A stretch of 64,000 nucleotides of DNA, taken from Streptomyces virginiae. Lineage in GTDB: Bacteria > Actinomycetota > Actinomycetes > Streptomycetales > Streptomycetaceae. A program made the position numbers and the translations under genes. The notes beneath the pieces were generated by a model that saw only the letters and a list, made by a program, of their open reading frames with translations, was not told the origin of the DNA and did not search any database. How positions within the stretch are numbered: position 1 is the first letter of the stretch; every line of letters begins with the position of its first letter. The stretch spans positions 372,001-436,000 of the forward strand of contig NZ_JOAK01000002.1 in the NCBI RefSeq assembly GCF_000720455.1, in the 5' to 3' direction. Shown in pieces: positions 25,530 through 33,971 of this stretch.

Positions 25530-27188
25530 CTACTCCGCCGCCGTGAGCTCCCGGTCCAGCACCGTCACCAGACGGGCCCCCTCCCGCTTCTTGCGCGCCT
25601 GATCCAGTCGCAACCGCGCCGTCCGCCCGGACAACGCCAGCGTCATCAGCTGGTTCCCGAACCAGGGACCGCCCGTACGCCGCCAGTTCAGCGGCGGCCG
25701 ACCCGTCCGCCCGTGCAGGGAGAAACCGCGCCCCAGCCACCGGCCCATCCGCGACCAGCCCAGCCGAAAGCCCCACTTCACCACGGTATGAATGGAATTG
25801 TGAACCGGCGAGCAGGTCAGCTGGAACACCCGCGCCGTGCTCGGTATTCGGGGCTCGGCCACATACGCGTGGTGCACGTCCCCCGACAGCACACACACCG
25901 TCGCCGGCGCCCGCGGCCCCGTCCCCACCTCCTCGATCAGATCCGTCAGCGCCGCGAACGACGCCGGGAACGCCGCCCAGTGCTCCAGATCGCTGCGCCG
26001 CCGCAGGTCCTCACCGATCCGGGCCCACCGCGGCCCGCGCTCCCCGCGGCACAGCGCCGCATTCCACGTCTCCGCGTCATGGATCAGCGGCGGCATCAGC
26101 CAGGGCAGCGAGGACCCGATCAGCAGGTGGTCGTAACCCCCGTGCCCGGCGAGGGCGTTCTCGCGCAGCCACTGCTGCTCCGCCGGATCGAGCATCGCGC
26201 GCCCGTCCTCGGCCAGCACCCGCGCGGCGCGCGTGTCCACCATCAGCAGCCGCGTCCGCCCGAAGTCACGCCGGTAGCTCCAGCGCACCGTGGCCGGATC
26301 GGCGTCCGCCGCGGACGCGAAGGCCCGTAGCGCGTCGGTGCCGTCGGGATCCTCACGGACCGCCCCGTACAGCCCGTCGGCCGCCAGCTCGGCCGGCGAG
26401 AGATTGCCCAGGTGCTGGTACACCCAGTACGACATCAGGCCGCTGAGCACACGCTCCCGCCACCACGGCGTCGCCCGCATCTCCGCGAGCCACGCCGCGC
26501 TCGTGTTCCAGTCGTCGATGACGTCGTGGTCGTCGAATATGTGCAGGCTCGGCACCGTCGACAACAGCCAGCGGATCTCCGGGTCGAGCCACGACTCGTA
26601 ATAGAGCCGGGTGTACTCCTCGTAGTCCGCGACCTGGGCGCCGGGCGCCTCCCGCAGATCCCGGCGGGCGGCGAGCCACTGGCGGGTCTCCCGCGACAGG
26701 GCGTCGGCGTACACCTGGTCGCCCAGCAGGAGCAGCAGGTCCGGGCGCTCCGACTCCGGATCCGCGGCCAGCCGCGCCGCGAGGGTGTCGAGCGCGTCCG
26801 CGCCGTGCGGCCCGCGCCGGCCGGCGGGCGGCGCGGCCTGACGGCAGGAACCGAAGCTGACGCGCAGCCCGGGCCCGGGCCGCCCCGGGCCCGCCACGAC
26901 CGGAGTGCTGATCGTGCTCGGAGGGAAGCCGCTGTCGGGCAGTGGCCACACCTGCCGTCCGTCGAGCAGCACCTCATAGGGCGTCGTGGCGCCCGGGGTC
27001 AGACCGGTCACCGGCACCAGCGCGTAGTGGTGTCCGGCTATCTGGAAGGTCCGCGCGCTGCCGCCGGCCCCGTCCGCGCACCGCACCTCGGCCGTGCACG
27101 GGCGGTCGGCCTCGACCCATATGGTGGCCGCCCCGCCCGTTTCCCAGTCGACGTGGCGCAGCAGCGGCCCCAGACGCAATCCGGCCAT
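25530..27188 (-). CDS. PhoD-like metallophosphatase
   Basis: A 552-residue protein with an N-terminal beta-sandwich (residues 1-95) and a PhoD-type calcineurin-like phosphatase core. Metal and active-site motifs: VSFGSCRQ, LLLLGDQVYAD, HIFDDHDVIDDWN and SGDVHHAYV. No signal peptide or Tat motif is present, so unlike classical exported PhoD this member is probably cytosolic, as in many Streptomyces paralogues. It hydrolyses phosphomonoesters or diesters in vitro in family members; its substrate is not known. ATG 27188 has GGAGGAGG upstream. Confidence 0.9.
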   Translation of the reverse strand: MAGLRLGPLLRHVDWETGGAATIWVEADRPCTAEVRCADGAGGSARTFQIAGHHYALVPVTGLTPGATTPYEVLLDGRQVWPLPDSGFPPSTISTPVVAGPGRPGPGLRVSFGSCRQAAPPAGRRGPHGADALDTLAARLAADPESERPDLLLLLGDQVYADALSRETRQWLAARRDLREAPGAQVADYEEYTRLYYESWLDPEIRWLLSTVPSLHIFDDHDVIDDWNTSAAWLAEMRATPWWRERVLSGLMSYWVYQHLGNLSPAELAADGLYGAVREDPDGTDALRAFASAADADPATVRWSYRRDFGRTRLLMVDTRAARVLAEDGRAMLDPAEQQWLRENALAGHGGYDHLLIGSSLPWLMPPLIHDAETWNAALCRGERGPRWARIGEDLRRRSDLEHWAAFPASFAALTDLIEEVGTGPRAPATVCVLSGDVHHAYVAEPRIPSTARVFQLTCSPVHNSIHTVVKWGFRLGWSRMGRWLGRGFSLHGRTGRPPLNWRRTGGPWFGNQLMTLALSGRTARLRLDQARKKREGARLVTVLDRELTAAE

Positions 27189-27234
27189 GCAACTCCCCCT
27201 CCTCCGTAGCCCCTTCGATCACGGTACGACGGGG

Positions 27235-27256
27235 AGGGGGAGCGACGCCTCCCCCT
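27235..27256 (-). terminator. hairpin between HNH nuclease and PhoD genes
   Basis: AGGGGGAG (27235-27242) and CTCCCCCT (27249-27256) form a perfect 8-bp stem with a six-base loop, 84 bases after the HNH stop and 47 bases before the PhoD start on the minus strand. Confidence 0.6.
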
Positions 27257-27339
27257 GGCGGGGGAGAGATCGACCCGCAGGGCCGGCGGCGAGCCGGCAG
27301 CGAGCCGGCGGCGTGCCTGCCGGGGCGAAAAGTGGTCCG

Positions 27340-27993
27340 TCAGCAGCCGTTCAGGACGTTCACCAGTGCCGTCTTCTCGCCCGAGTCCATGCTCAGGCCC
27401 CAGTACTGCTTCACGTTGACCCACATCCGCGCGTACGTACAGCGGTAGGCGGTCCGCGGCGGCAGCCACTTGCCGGGGTCGAGGTCGCCCTTGGCCTGGT
27501 TGACGTTGTCGGTGACCGCGATGAGCTGGGGGCGGGTGAGGTCGTTGGCGAACTGCTGGCGCTTGGACGTGGTCCAGGAGGAGGCGCCGGAACGCCAGGC
27601 CTCGGCGAGCGGGACGACGTGGTCGATGTCGAGGTCGGTGGCGACCGTCCAGGTGGCGCCGTCGTACTCCGAGTACCAGCTTCCGCTCACCGCGGCGCAG
27701 GCGGAGTCCTGGACGACGTTCACGCCGTCCCGCTTCAGCACGGTCTCGCGGGTGTTGCAGGAGCCGGAGACGGTGCTCCAGTGCGGGAAGAGGTCGCGGC
27801 TGTACCCGCTGGTGGACCCCTCCGTCTTCGGCGTGACCGTCGCCAGGTACGCGCGGGCGGCCGAGGCGCTCATGGGGGTGGGCGGGGCGGCCGCGGCGGT
27901 CGGGGCGTTGACGAGGGAGGTGAGCGCGGCCAGCGCAGCTGCTGACGCGAGCACGCCAATTCGACGCGCGTAGACGTTGGGTATGAGTGCCAT
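27340..27993 (-). CDS. secreted HNH (DUF1524-type) nuclease
   Basis: A 217-residue exported protein: signal peptide (RRIGVLASAAALAALTSLV, cleavage after TAAAA, near residue 33), then an HNH nuclease of the DUF1524/GmrSD C-terminal family. The catalytic block is DLDIDHVVPLAEAWRSGAS (His-Val-Val-Pro core), followed by NDLTRPQLIAVTDNVNQAKGD, with the asparagine and last metal ligand. Cysteine pairs suggest disulfides. Such nucleases degrade extracellular DNA, and Streptomyces secretes several. ATG 27993 has GGGAG seven bases upstream; longer frames lack an appropriate signal start. Confidence 0.9.
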   Translation of the reverse strand: MALIPNVYARRIGVLASAAALAALTSLVNAPTAAAAPPTPMSASAARAYLATVTPKTEGSTSGYSRDLFPHWSTVSGSCNTRETVLKRDGVNVVQDSACAAVSGSWYSEYDGATWTVATDLDIDHVVPLAEAWRSGASSWTTSKRQQFANDLTRPQLIAVTDNVNQAKGDLDPGKWLPPRTAYRCTYARMWVNVKQYWGLSMDSGEKTALVNVLNGC

Positions 27994-28270
27994 GAGGGGC
28001 TCCCTGGGTGCGGGGGGTCGGGCCGTGTCGCCCCGGCGGGGCGTGGCCATGCTGGCGCCACCGGGTTGCGAGGGGATGGGCGCCAGGTGACAGCGTGGCG
28101 ACATGAGCACGTCACATCAAGCCGCGCAAGGCCCCTGATTTAAATGGAAGTTGAGATTCCGACGTGATCGGGTGGCTCGACCGGCGCAGGGAGGCGGACG
28201 AGGCCCGGGCAGGGCGGGGCAGGCCGGGACCAAAGGCCCATTCCGGCCCGCCACCGGCGTCGCGTACTCT
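27994..28270. other. 277-bp gap upstream of the HNH nuclease and Mn riboswitch
   Basis: No convincing gene. The segment should hold the HNH nuclease promoter (minus) and the promoter of the riboswitch transcript (plus); TACTCT at 28264-28269 with TTCCGG about 18 bases upstream is a candidate -10/-35 pair for the latter. A local A/T-rich patch (ATTTAAATGG, 28138-28147) stands out. Confidence 0.45.
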
Positions 28271-28274
28271 GTTC

Positions 28275-28395
28275 GGAGCAGAAGGGGAGTAGCTCTTCGC
28301 CGGACCGTCGACATACTGCTGGGTCACCCAGCCGGCGCCCGGAGGCAGACCGCGCACAGCGGTCGGCCAGCGAGACCTTTGGCCGCAGTGTCCTG
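28275..28395 (+). ncRNA. yybP-ykoY manganese riboswitch
   Basis: The leader of the TMEM165-type gene carries the three conserved boxes of the yybP-ykoY aptamer in order: GGGGAGTAGC (28284-28293), GTCGACATACTG (from 28307), and CAGCGAGACCTTTG (about 28368-28381). The stems between them, such as GCTGGGTCACCCAGC and GACCGC...GCGGTC, are also present. This RNA binds Mn2+ and typically turns on exporter genes. A GC-rich hairpin zone (28401-28436) may be the expression platform. Downstream gene identity supports the call. Confidence 0.9.
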
Positions 28396-28525
28396 TCCCG
28401 GCGTGGGCGCGTTCCGTACGCGCACGCGCAAGCCAGGGCGCCGCCGAGCCGAAGCGACCCCTGACACACCCCTAGGTCTCTCGGTACCGATGGCGCCCTG
28501 CCCGACCGATTGAGGTTCCACCCCC

Positions 28526-29107
28526 GTGTTCAGCTTCAGCATCACGGCGATCGCCTTCGGCGTCGTCTTCCTTGCCGAACTTCCCGACAAGACGGCCCTC
28601 GCCGGCCTGATGCTCGGCACGCGCTACCGCGCCTCCTACGTCTTCGCGGGCGTCGCCGCCGCCTTCGCCGTGCACGTGGCCCTCGCCATCGCCGCGGGCA
28701 GCGTGCTGACCCTGCTCCCGCACCGCCTCGTCCAGGCCGTCGTCGGCGTCCTCTTCCTCCTGGGCGCGGCCATGCTGCTCCTGAAGAAGGACGACGGGGA
28801 CGAGGAGATCAAGCCGCCCGCCGACCAGTCGTTCTGGAAGGTCTCGGGGGCCGGCTTCATGCTGATCCTGGTCGCGGAGTTCGGTGACCTGACCCAGATC
28901 ATGACGGCCAACCTGGCGGCACGGTACGACGACCCCGTATCCGTCGGCAGCGGCGCCGTGCTGGCCCTGTGGGCGGTCGCGGGCATCGGCATCCTGGGCG
29001 GCCGCACGCTGATGAAGTACGTACCGCTGCGGCTGATCACCAAGGTCGCTGCGGCCGTGATGGCGGCGCTGGCCGCGTTCTCGCTGTACGAGGCGATCGC
29101 GGGCTGA
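28526..29107 (+). CDS. TMEM165/GDT1 (UPF0016) family Mn2+ exporter
   Basis: A 193-residue membrane protein with six predicted helices in two homologous halves. Each half carries the family signature E-x-[GP]-D-[KL]-T: AELPDKTALAG near residue 18 and AEFGDLTQIM near residue 118, the cation-binding motifs. Family members (yeast Gdt1, bacterial MneA) export Mn2+ or exchange Ca2+/Mn2+ for protons. The Mn2+-sensing yybP-ykoY element in the leader makes manganese export the best prediction. GTG 28526 follows GAGG at ten bases. The first motif has Pro instead of Gly (ELPDKT), which is common in bacterial members. Confidence 0.92.
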   Translation: MFSFSITAIAFGVVFLAELPDKTALAGLMLGTRYRASYVFAGVAAAFAVHVALAIAAGSVLTLLPHRLVQAVVGVLFLLGAAMLLLKKDDGDEEIKPPADQSFWKVSGAGFMLILVAEFGDLTQIMTANLAARYDDPVSVGSGAVLALWAVAGIGILGGRTLMKYVPLRLITKVAAAVMAALAAFSLYEAIAG

Positions 29108-29218
29108 CGTACGGGGCCCGGGCCCGGTCCCGGTCCCGGTCCGGGACCGGGGCCGGGGCCGGGTGGCGGTGGCGGAAACTCCGTTGCGGAGGGCGGGGCC
29201 GAGGGGCACGCTCGGCGC

Positions 29219-29842
29219 GTGATCGACTCGACCTCCCCCGCCGGGCCCGGCCCTGCCGTCGGCCCCGGCCCCGGCCCCGGTCCCGCGCCCGCCCCGGACC
29301 GCCGTTTCGGCTGGTCCAACATGTTCGTCCACCCCGACGAGGACACCCGTACCGACGGAGGGTTCCGGGGCGAGCGGGACGTGCTCGCCGGCTACCTGCG
29401 CGACCAGCGGATCACGCTGGAGCTCAAGTGCGCGGGCCTCGACGCGGAAGCCCTGGCCCGGCGCTCGGTGGAACCCTCCGACCTGTCCCTGCTGGGTCTC
29501 GTACGCCACCTCGCGGGCGTCGAGCAGTACTGGTTCCGGCAGGTCATGGCGGGCCAGGAGGTACGCCGGCACTACCGCTCGGAGACGGAGCCGGCAGGGG
29601 AGTTCACCGGCGCGGCGGCCGATCCCGCGCTGGTCGCGGACGCGTGGGCGACCTGGCGGGCCGAGGTCGCCTTCGCCGAACGGCTCGTCGCGCAGGCTCC
29701 CGGCATGGGCGTCACGGGCGACTGCGGCGGCGAGCCCATGGAGCTCCGCGAGGTACTGGTCCACATGATCGAGGAGTACGCGCGGCACAACGGCCACGCG
29801 GACCTGCTGCGGGAGCGCATCGACGGGCGCGTGGGGCAGTAG
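29219..29842 (+). CDS. DinB-like DUF664 family protein
   Basis: A 207-residue protein. After a Pro/Gly-rich N-terminus (residues 8-28) comes a DinB/YfiT four-helix bundle of the DUF664 type: TLELKCAGLDAEALARRSV, LLGLVRHLAGVEQYWFR and LVHMIEEYARHNGHADLLRE. The His residues in RHLAGVEQ and EYARHNGHAD are the metal ligands. Such proteins are metal-dependent thiol transferases, often mycothiol-linked, or detoxification enzymes. GTG 29219 is tentative: ATG 29321 would remove the low-complexity start, which may be noncoding expansion of the repeats upstream (29115-29170). Confidence 0.85.
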   Translation: MIDSTSPAGPGPAVGPGPGPGPAPAPDRRFGWSNMFVHPDEDTRTDGGFRGERDVLAGYLRDQRITLELKCAGLDAEALARRSVEPSDLSLLGLVRHLAGVEQYWFRQVMAGQEVRRHYRSETEPAGEFTGAAADPALVADAWATWRAEVAFAERLVAQAPGMGVTGDCGGEPMELREVLVHMIEEYARHNGHADLLRERIDGRVGQ

Positions 29843-29869
29843 GCCGGCATGTGCCCGTTCGGGGCGCCG

Positions 29870-30571
29870 CTACCGTGCGGGCGCGTCCTGGGGCTCCGGC
29901 CGCACCGTGATGCGTATCGAGCCGTCTGGGCCGCTCGTGACGGCGAGGGACGTCAGGTCCTGGACGTGCACCGTCGGGCCGTGCGCGGCGGCGCGGGGAC
30001 CCACGCCGATCACGCGCATGCCCGCCGCGCGGCCGGCGGTGATGCCCGCGGCCGAGTCCTCGAAGACGATGCAGTCGGCCGGGTCCACGCCCAGGGCGGC
30101 GGCACCCTTGAGGAAGCCCTCGGGGTCCGGCTTGCTGGCGCCGACGGACTCGGCCGTCACCCGTACCGCGGGCATCGGGAGCGCGGCGGCCGTCATCCGG
30201 GCGGTGGCGAGAGCGGCGTCGGCGGACGTGACCAGGGCGTGCGGCAGGCCGTCGAGCGCGGCCATGAAAGCGGGGGCGCCCGCCACGGGGACCACACCGT
30301 CGGTGTCGGCGGTCTCGCGCGCCAGCATGACCGCGTTCTCGGCGAGGTTGACCTCCATGGGGCGGTCCGGCAGCAGGACGGCCATGGTGGCGTAGCCCTG
30401 GCGGCCGTGGACCACCTTCAGGGCCTCCTGCGGGTCCAGCCCGTGGGAGACCGCCCAGTCGCGCCAGCAGCGTTCGACCACCGCGTCGGAGTTGACGATC
30501 GTGCCGTCCATGTCGAGGAGCAGGGCCTTGGCGGTGAGTACTGCGGGTGCGGTGGTGGTGCTGGCCGGCAT
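29870..30571 (-). CDS. HAD-IA family phosphatase
   Basis: A 233-residue haloacid-dehalogenase phosphatase. Motif I LLLDMDGTIVNSD, motif II ALVTSADAA, motif III GASKPDPEGFL and motif IV VFEDSAAGI are all intact. The sequence resembles sugar-phosphate or phosphoglycolate-type HAD-IA enzymes such as YfbT/GPP; the substrate cannot be told. ATG 30571 has GGAG at nine bases; upstream in-frame extension runs into the large hairpin at 30601-30653. It converges on the DUF664 gene (27 bases). Confidence 0.9.
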   Translation of the reverse strand: MPASTTTAPAVLTAKALLLDMDGTIVNSDAVVERCWRDWAVSHGLDPQEALKVVHGRQGYATMAVLLPDRPMEVNLAENAVMLARETADTDGVVPVAGAPAFMAALDGLPHALVTSADAALATARMTAAALPMPAVRVTAESVGASKPDPEGFLKGAAALGVDPADCIVFEDSAAGITAGRAAGMRVIGVGPRAAAHGPTVHVQDLTSLAVTSGPDGSIRITVRPEPQDAPAR

Positions 30572-30600
30572 AGACGGGGCTCCAGACGGGCGGGAAAAGA

Positions 30601-30653
30601 GAACAAGTGGTTCCGTCCACCGGTCAGGGAGTGAGGACGGAACCACTTTGTTC
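30601..30653 (-). terminator. long inverted repeat upstream of the HAD gene
   Basis: GAACAAGTGGTTCCGTCC (30601-30618) pairs with GGACGGAACCACTTTGTTC (30635-30653): 18 pairs with one bulged T, loop of 16. On the minus strand it follows the peptidoglycan-binding gene and ends in a T-rich CTCTTTTCCC, like an intrinsic terminator, yet it lies only 30 bases before the HAD start. It could be terminator, attenuator or operator. Confidence 0.65.
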
Positions 30654-30751
30654 CCACACGATACAAAACTGGGGATGGTCTGCGCCACTCGCGGGCGTGT
30701 GACCCCTGTCGCCTCGTCCGGCCCATGCCCCGCTCGGCCCCCGCCCGCGAC

Positions 30752-31747
30752 CTACCCCTCCAGCGCCTTGCGGGTGAGGGGTCCGTAGACGCCCCACTCC
30801 TGCGGGTCGATCCGGTGGTCGTACTGGAAGTCCGACAGCGCTTCTTCGACCCTCCAGTCGAACTTTCCGTGGAACTTGCCCCGGTACAGCCCCTGCGCCG
30901 CCAGCAGCCGCTGGAGCTTCTCCACCTCCGGACCGGAGTCCCCGTAGCGGAGAACGGGCGCCTGCGCGGGCGGCGGCGAACTGGACGCACGGGTCGCACT
31001 GGGCGAAGCACTCGGCGACGGGGGCGCGGAGGACGCGGAACGGGACGGGCTCGGCGACGCGGACGGCGACGCCGACTTCGACGCGGTCGGCGACTTGGAG
31101 GCCGACGGGGACGCGCTGCCGTTGCTCGGGCTGCCGGACGGTGCGACCGGAGCCGCGCTCACGGCGGGCGCAGACGCCTTCGCGTCCAGCAACGTCGCAT
31201 CACCGTCCGTGGAAGCGGGCAGCACCCACACCGCCACGGCCGTGCCACTGAGGGCCACCGTCGCCGCGGCCCCGATCAGCAGCGCCAACGGCCGGCGGCG
31301 GAAAGCGGAACCGGACCGCCCCTCCGGGCCCCCGCCCCCGCCCCCGCCCCATCCCTCTTGTGTTCCGCCCGACGCGGGGCCCGACGCGCGGCCCGCTGAC
31401 GGGACCGCGCGGAGCCGCATCGTCTCCGCCGGGAGCGGCGCGTGCGCCGGGCCGTCCTGCCACGGCCCCGCCGCAGGCGCCACGGGTATCCCGTAAGCCG
31501 GAGTGTCGTCCTCCGCCGCGGCCGACTGCGGCGCAGGCGCGGGCGCGGGCGCAGGCGCGGGCGCGGGCGGGGGAGTCACCACATCGGACACGGGCTGCGG
31601 GGACGACTGCCCGGGCTCGGCGGGAAGCTCACCGGGGTCGGACAACGTCACGTACGGACGGATGCGCAGAGGGTTGAACCCCACACCCGGCGCACACCCG
31701 CAGGCGGCGCCGGCAGCGTCGCAATTTGGACAGTGCTCACCGTTCAC
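30752..31747 (-). CDS. membrane-anchored peptidoglycan-binding protein with N-terminal Cys knuckle
   Basis: A 331-residue protein in four parts. Residues 1-20 hold a cysteine cluster (CPNCDAAGAACGC) that may bind zinc; residues 30-160 are a Pro/Ala/Gly-rich cytosolic segment; a membrane helix (LALLIGAAATVALSGTAVAVWV) follows; then a Ser/Pro/Ala-rich extracellular stalk (~75 residues) and a PG_binding_1 domain (LRYGDSGPEVEKLQRLL to the C-terminus). It probably links cytoplasm and cell wall. GTG 31747 has GGGAGGGAG upstream, a strong ribosome site. Similar genes occur in Streptomyces; function unknown. Confidence 0.85.
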   Translation of the reverse strand: MNGEHCPNCDAAGAACGCAPGVGFNPLRIRPYVTLSDPGELPAEPGQSSPQPVSDVVTPPPAPAPAPAPAPAPQSAAAEDDTPAYGIPVAPAAGPWQDGPAHAPLPAETMRLRAVPSAGRASGPASGGTQEGWGGGGGGGPEGRSGSAFRRRPLALLIGAAATVALSGTAVAVWVLPASTDGDATLLDAKASAPAVSAAPVAPSGSPSNGSASPSASKSPTASKSASPSASPSPSRSASSAPPSPSASPSATRASSSPPPAQAPVLRYGDSGPEVEKLQRLLAAQGLYRGKFHGKFDWRVEEALSDFQYDHRIDPQEWGVYGPLTRKALEG

Positions 31748-31875
31748 TGGGACTCCCTCCCTGGCTTATTGCCTGCGATTATGCAGACCCGCCGCGGCCC
31801 TCCCAACCGCCCGAGAGGCCATAACCGGACACACCGCTCAGGATGGAGATGTTGATCCGGCCGGAGGAGGAATCG

Positions 31876-33945
31876 ATGGCTCAGGATGCGACCAAAGGTG
31901 CCGTGGACCCCCTGCCCGGCCCGCAGAAGTCCGGCCCCGCCGGCGAGCACAGCGCACGCGAGGTGCTCGTTCCCATCGGCGCACTGCTCCTGGGCCTGCT
32001 GATCGCGGCACTCGACCAGACCATCGTCTCCACCGCCCTGCCGACCATCGTCAGCGACCTCGGCGGCATGGCCCACCTGTCCTGGGTCGTCACCGCCTAC
32101 ATGCTCGCCGCCACCGCCGCCACCCCCCTGTGGGGCAAGCTCGGCGACCAGTACGGACGCAAGAAGCTCTTCCAGTACGCCATCGTCCTCTTCCTGATCG
32201 GGTCGGCACTGTGCGGACTGGCCCAGGACATGCCCCAGCTCATCGGCTTCCGAGCCCTCCAGGGCCTGGGCGGCGGGGGACTGATCGTGCTGTCGATGGC
32301 GATCGTCGGCGACATCGTCCCGCCCCGCGAACGCGGCAGGTACCAGGGCCTCTTCGGCGGCGTCTTCGGCGCGACCAGCGTGCTGGGCCCACTGCTGGGC
32401 GGCCTGTTCGTCGACAACCTCTCCTGGCGCTGGGTCTTCTACATCAACCTCCCCATCGGTCTCGTCGCCCTCGTCGTCATCGCCGCCGCGCTGCACATAC
32501 CGGCACGCCCCTCGAAACACACCATCGACTACCTCGGCACCTTCCTCATCGCATGCGTCGCCACCTGCCTCGTCCTCGTCGCCTCCCTCGGCGCCACCTG
32601 GGGCTGGGGCTCGGCCCGGATCATCGGCGTCGCCCTCCTCGGCGTCCTGCTGCTCGCCGCCTTCCTCCTCGTCGAGCGCAAGGCCGCCGAACCCGTCCTG
32701 CCTCTGGGGCTCTTCCGCATCCGCACCTTCACCCTCTGCTCGGCGATCAGCTTCGTCGTGGGCTTCGCGATGTTCGGGGCGATGGTCTACCTGCCGACCT
32801 TCCTCCAGATCGTCCAGGGCGTCTCACCGACCATGTCCGGCGTCCACATGCTGCCGATGGTCATCGGCATGCTCATCTCCTCCACCGCCTCCGGCCAGAT
32901 CGTCAGCCGGACCGGCCGCTGGAAGGTCTTCCCGCTGGCCGGAACCGCCGTCACCGCCATCGGCCTGCTCCTCCTCCATCAGCTGCACCGCACCAGCTCC
33001 ACCTGGGAGATGAGCCTCTACTTCTTCGTCTTCGGCGCCGGACTCGGCCTGGTCATGCAGGTCCTCGTCCTCGTCGTGCAGAACGCCGTCAGCTACGCCG
33101 ACCTCGGCGTCGCCACCTCCGGTGCCACCTTCTTCCGCTCCATCGGCGCCTCCTTCGGCGTCGCGATCTTCGGCACGGTCTTCACCAACCAGCTCGACGA
33201 CAAACTGGCCGCCTCGCTGGCCGGTGTCACCCTGCCCGCCGACGCCGGCATCCCCCAGCTGGAGGCGGACCCCCGGTCCATCGGCGCCCTGCCCGCCGAC
33301 CTCCGCCCGCGCGTCCTCGACGCCTACGCCACCGCCATCACCGACGTCTTCCTCTACGCCGTGCCCGTCGTCCTGATCGCCTTCGTGCTGGCCTGCTTCC
33401 TGAAGGAGGACAAGCTCCGCGCCTCCGTCACCGCGCCCGACGTGACCGAGACCCTGGCCTCCAACCCCGTCCACCGCTCCTCCCACGACGAGGTCGCCCG
33501 CGCGCTGACCGTCCTCGGCACCCGCGAAGGCCGACGCCACGTCTACGAGAAGATCACCGAGAAGGCCGGCTACGACCTGCTGCCCGCCTCCAGCTGGCTG
33601 CTGCTGCGGATCAACAAATACGGCTCGGCGGAACCCGCACTGCTGGCCGAGCGCGTCAACGTGCCGCTGAAGGTCATCACGGACGCCGCCCGCCAGATCG
33701 AGGAACGCGGACTCGCCGTCCGGGACGGGCTCCCGCTGGTCCTGACCGAACAGGGCAGCGAGGCCGCCGCGAAGCTCAGCGACGCCCGGCAGGAGTCCCT
33801 CGCCGAACTGCTCGGCGACTGGTGGGGCCCCGACCGGCCGACCGACCTGGTCAAACTGGTCGAGGAGATCAACACCGAACTGTGCGGATCCGACGCCGAA
33901 GAGCCCTACGACGCCGAGCCCCGGCGCGACCACGCCGCCCCCTAG
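31876..33945 (+). CDS. MFS drug exporter (DHA2) fused to a C-terminal MarR-like domain
   Basis: A 689-residue protein. Residues ~25-520 form a 14-helix DHA2-type proton/drug antiporter: ALDQTIVSTALPTIVSDLGG (motif D1), GKLGDQYGRKKLFQ (motif A), RALQGLGGGGLIVLSMAI and VLGPLLGGLFVDNLSWRWVF (motif C). After the last helix (~residue 500) a soluble domain of ~150 residues resembles a MarR winged helix: VARALTVLGTREGRRHVYEK, SWLLLRINKYGSAEPALLAE, TDAARQIEERGLAV, PLVLTEQGSEAAAKLSDAR. Such fusions may sense substrate. ATG 31876 follows GGAGGAGG. Divergent from the peptidoglycan-binding gene. Confidence 0.9.
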   Translation: MAQDATKGAVDPLPGPQKSGPAGEHSAREVLVPIGALLLGLLIAALDQTIVSTALPTIVSDLGGMAHLSWVVTAYMLAATAATPLWGKLGDQYGRKKLFQYAIVLFLIGSALCGLAQDMPQLIGFRALQGLGGGGLIVLSMAIVGDIVPPRERGRYQGLFGGVFGATSVLGPLLGGLFVDNLSWRWVFYINLPIGLVALVVIAAALHIPARPSKHTIDYLGTFLIACVATCLVLVASLGATWGWGSARIIGVALLGVLLLAAFLLVERKAAEPVLPLGLFRIRTFTLCSAISFVVGFAMFGAMVYLPTFLQIVQGVSPTMSGVHMLPMVIGMLISSTASGQIVSRTGRWKVFPLAGTAVTAIGLLLLHQLHRTSSTWEMSLYFFVFGAGLGLVMQVLVLVVQNAVSYADLGVATSGATFFRSIGASFGVAIFGTVFTNQLDDKLAASLAGVTLPADAGIPQLEADPRSIGALPADLRPRVLDAYATAITDVFLYAVPVVLIAFVLACFLKEDKLRASVTAPDVTETLASNPVHRSSHDEVARALTVLGTREGRRHVYEKITEKAGYDLLPASSWLLLRINKYGSAEPALLAERVNVPLKVITDAARQIEERGLAVRDGLPLVLTEQGSEAAAKLSDARQESLAELLGDWWGPDRPTDLVKLVEEINTELCGSDAEEPYDAEPRRDHAAP

Positions 33946-33960
33946 GGGGAGCCTCCCCCT
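33944..33960. terminator. bidirectional hairpin between MFS and GNAT genes
   Basis: AGGGGGA-GCC-TCCCCCT: a perfect 7-bp stem with a three-base loop in the 26-base convergent gap; its 5' edge touches the MFS stop codon. Confidence 0.65.
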
Positions 33961-33971
33961 CACGTGCGGGA

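Noticed and set aside
29115..29170. Terminator after the TMEM165 gene
   Set aside because: The GGGCCCGGTCCC repeats can pair in several ways, so no single terminator can be assigned.
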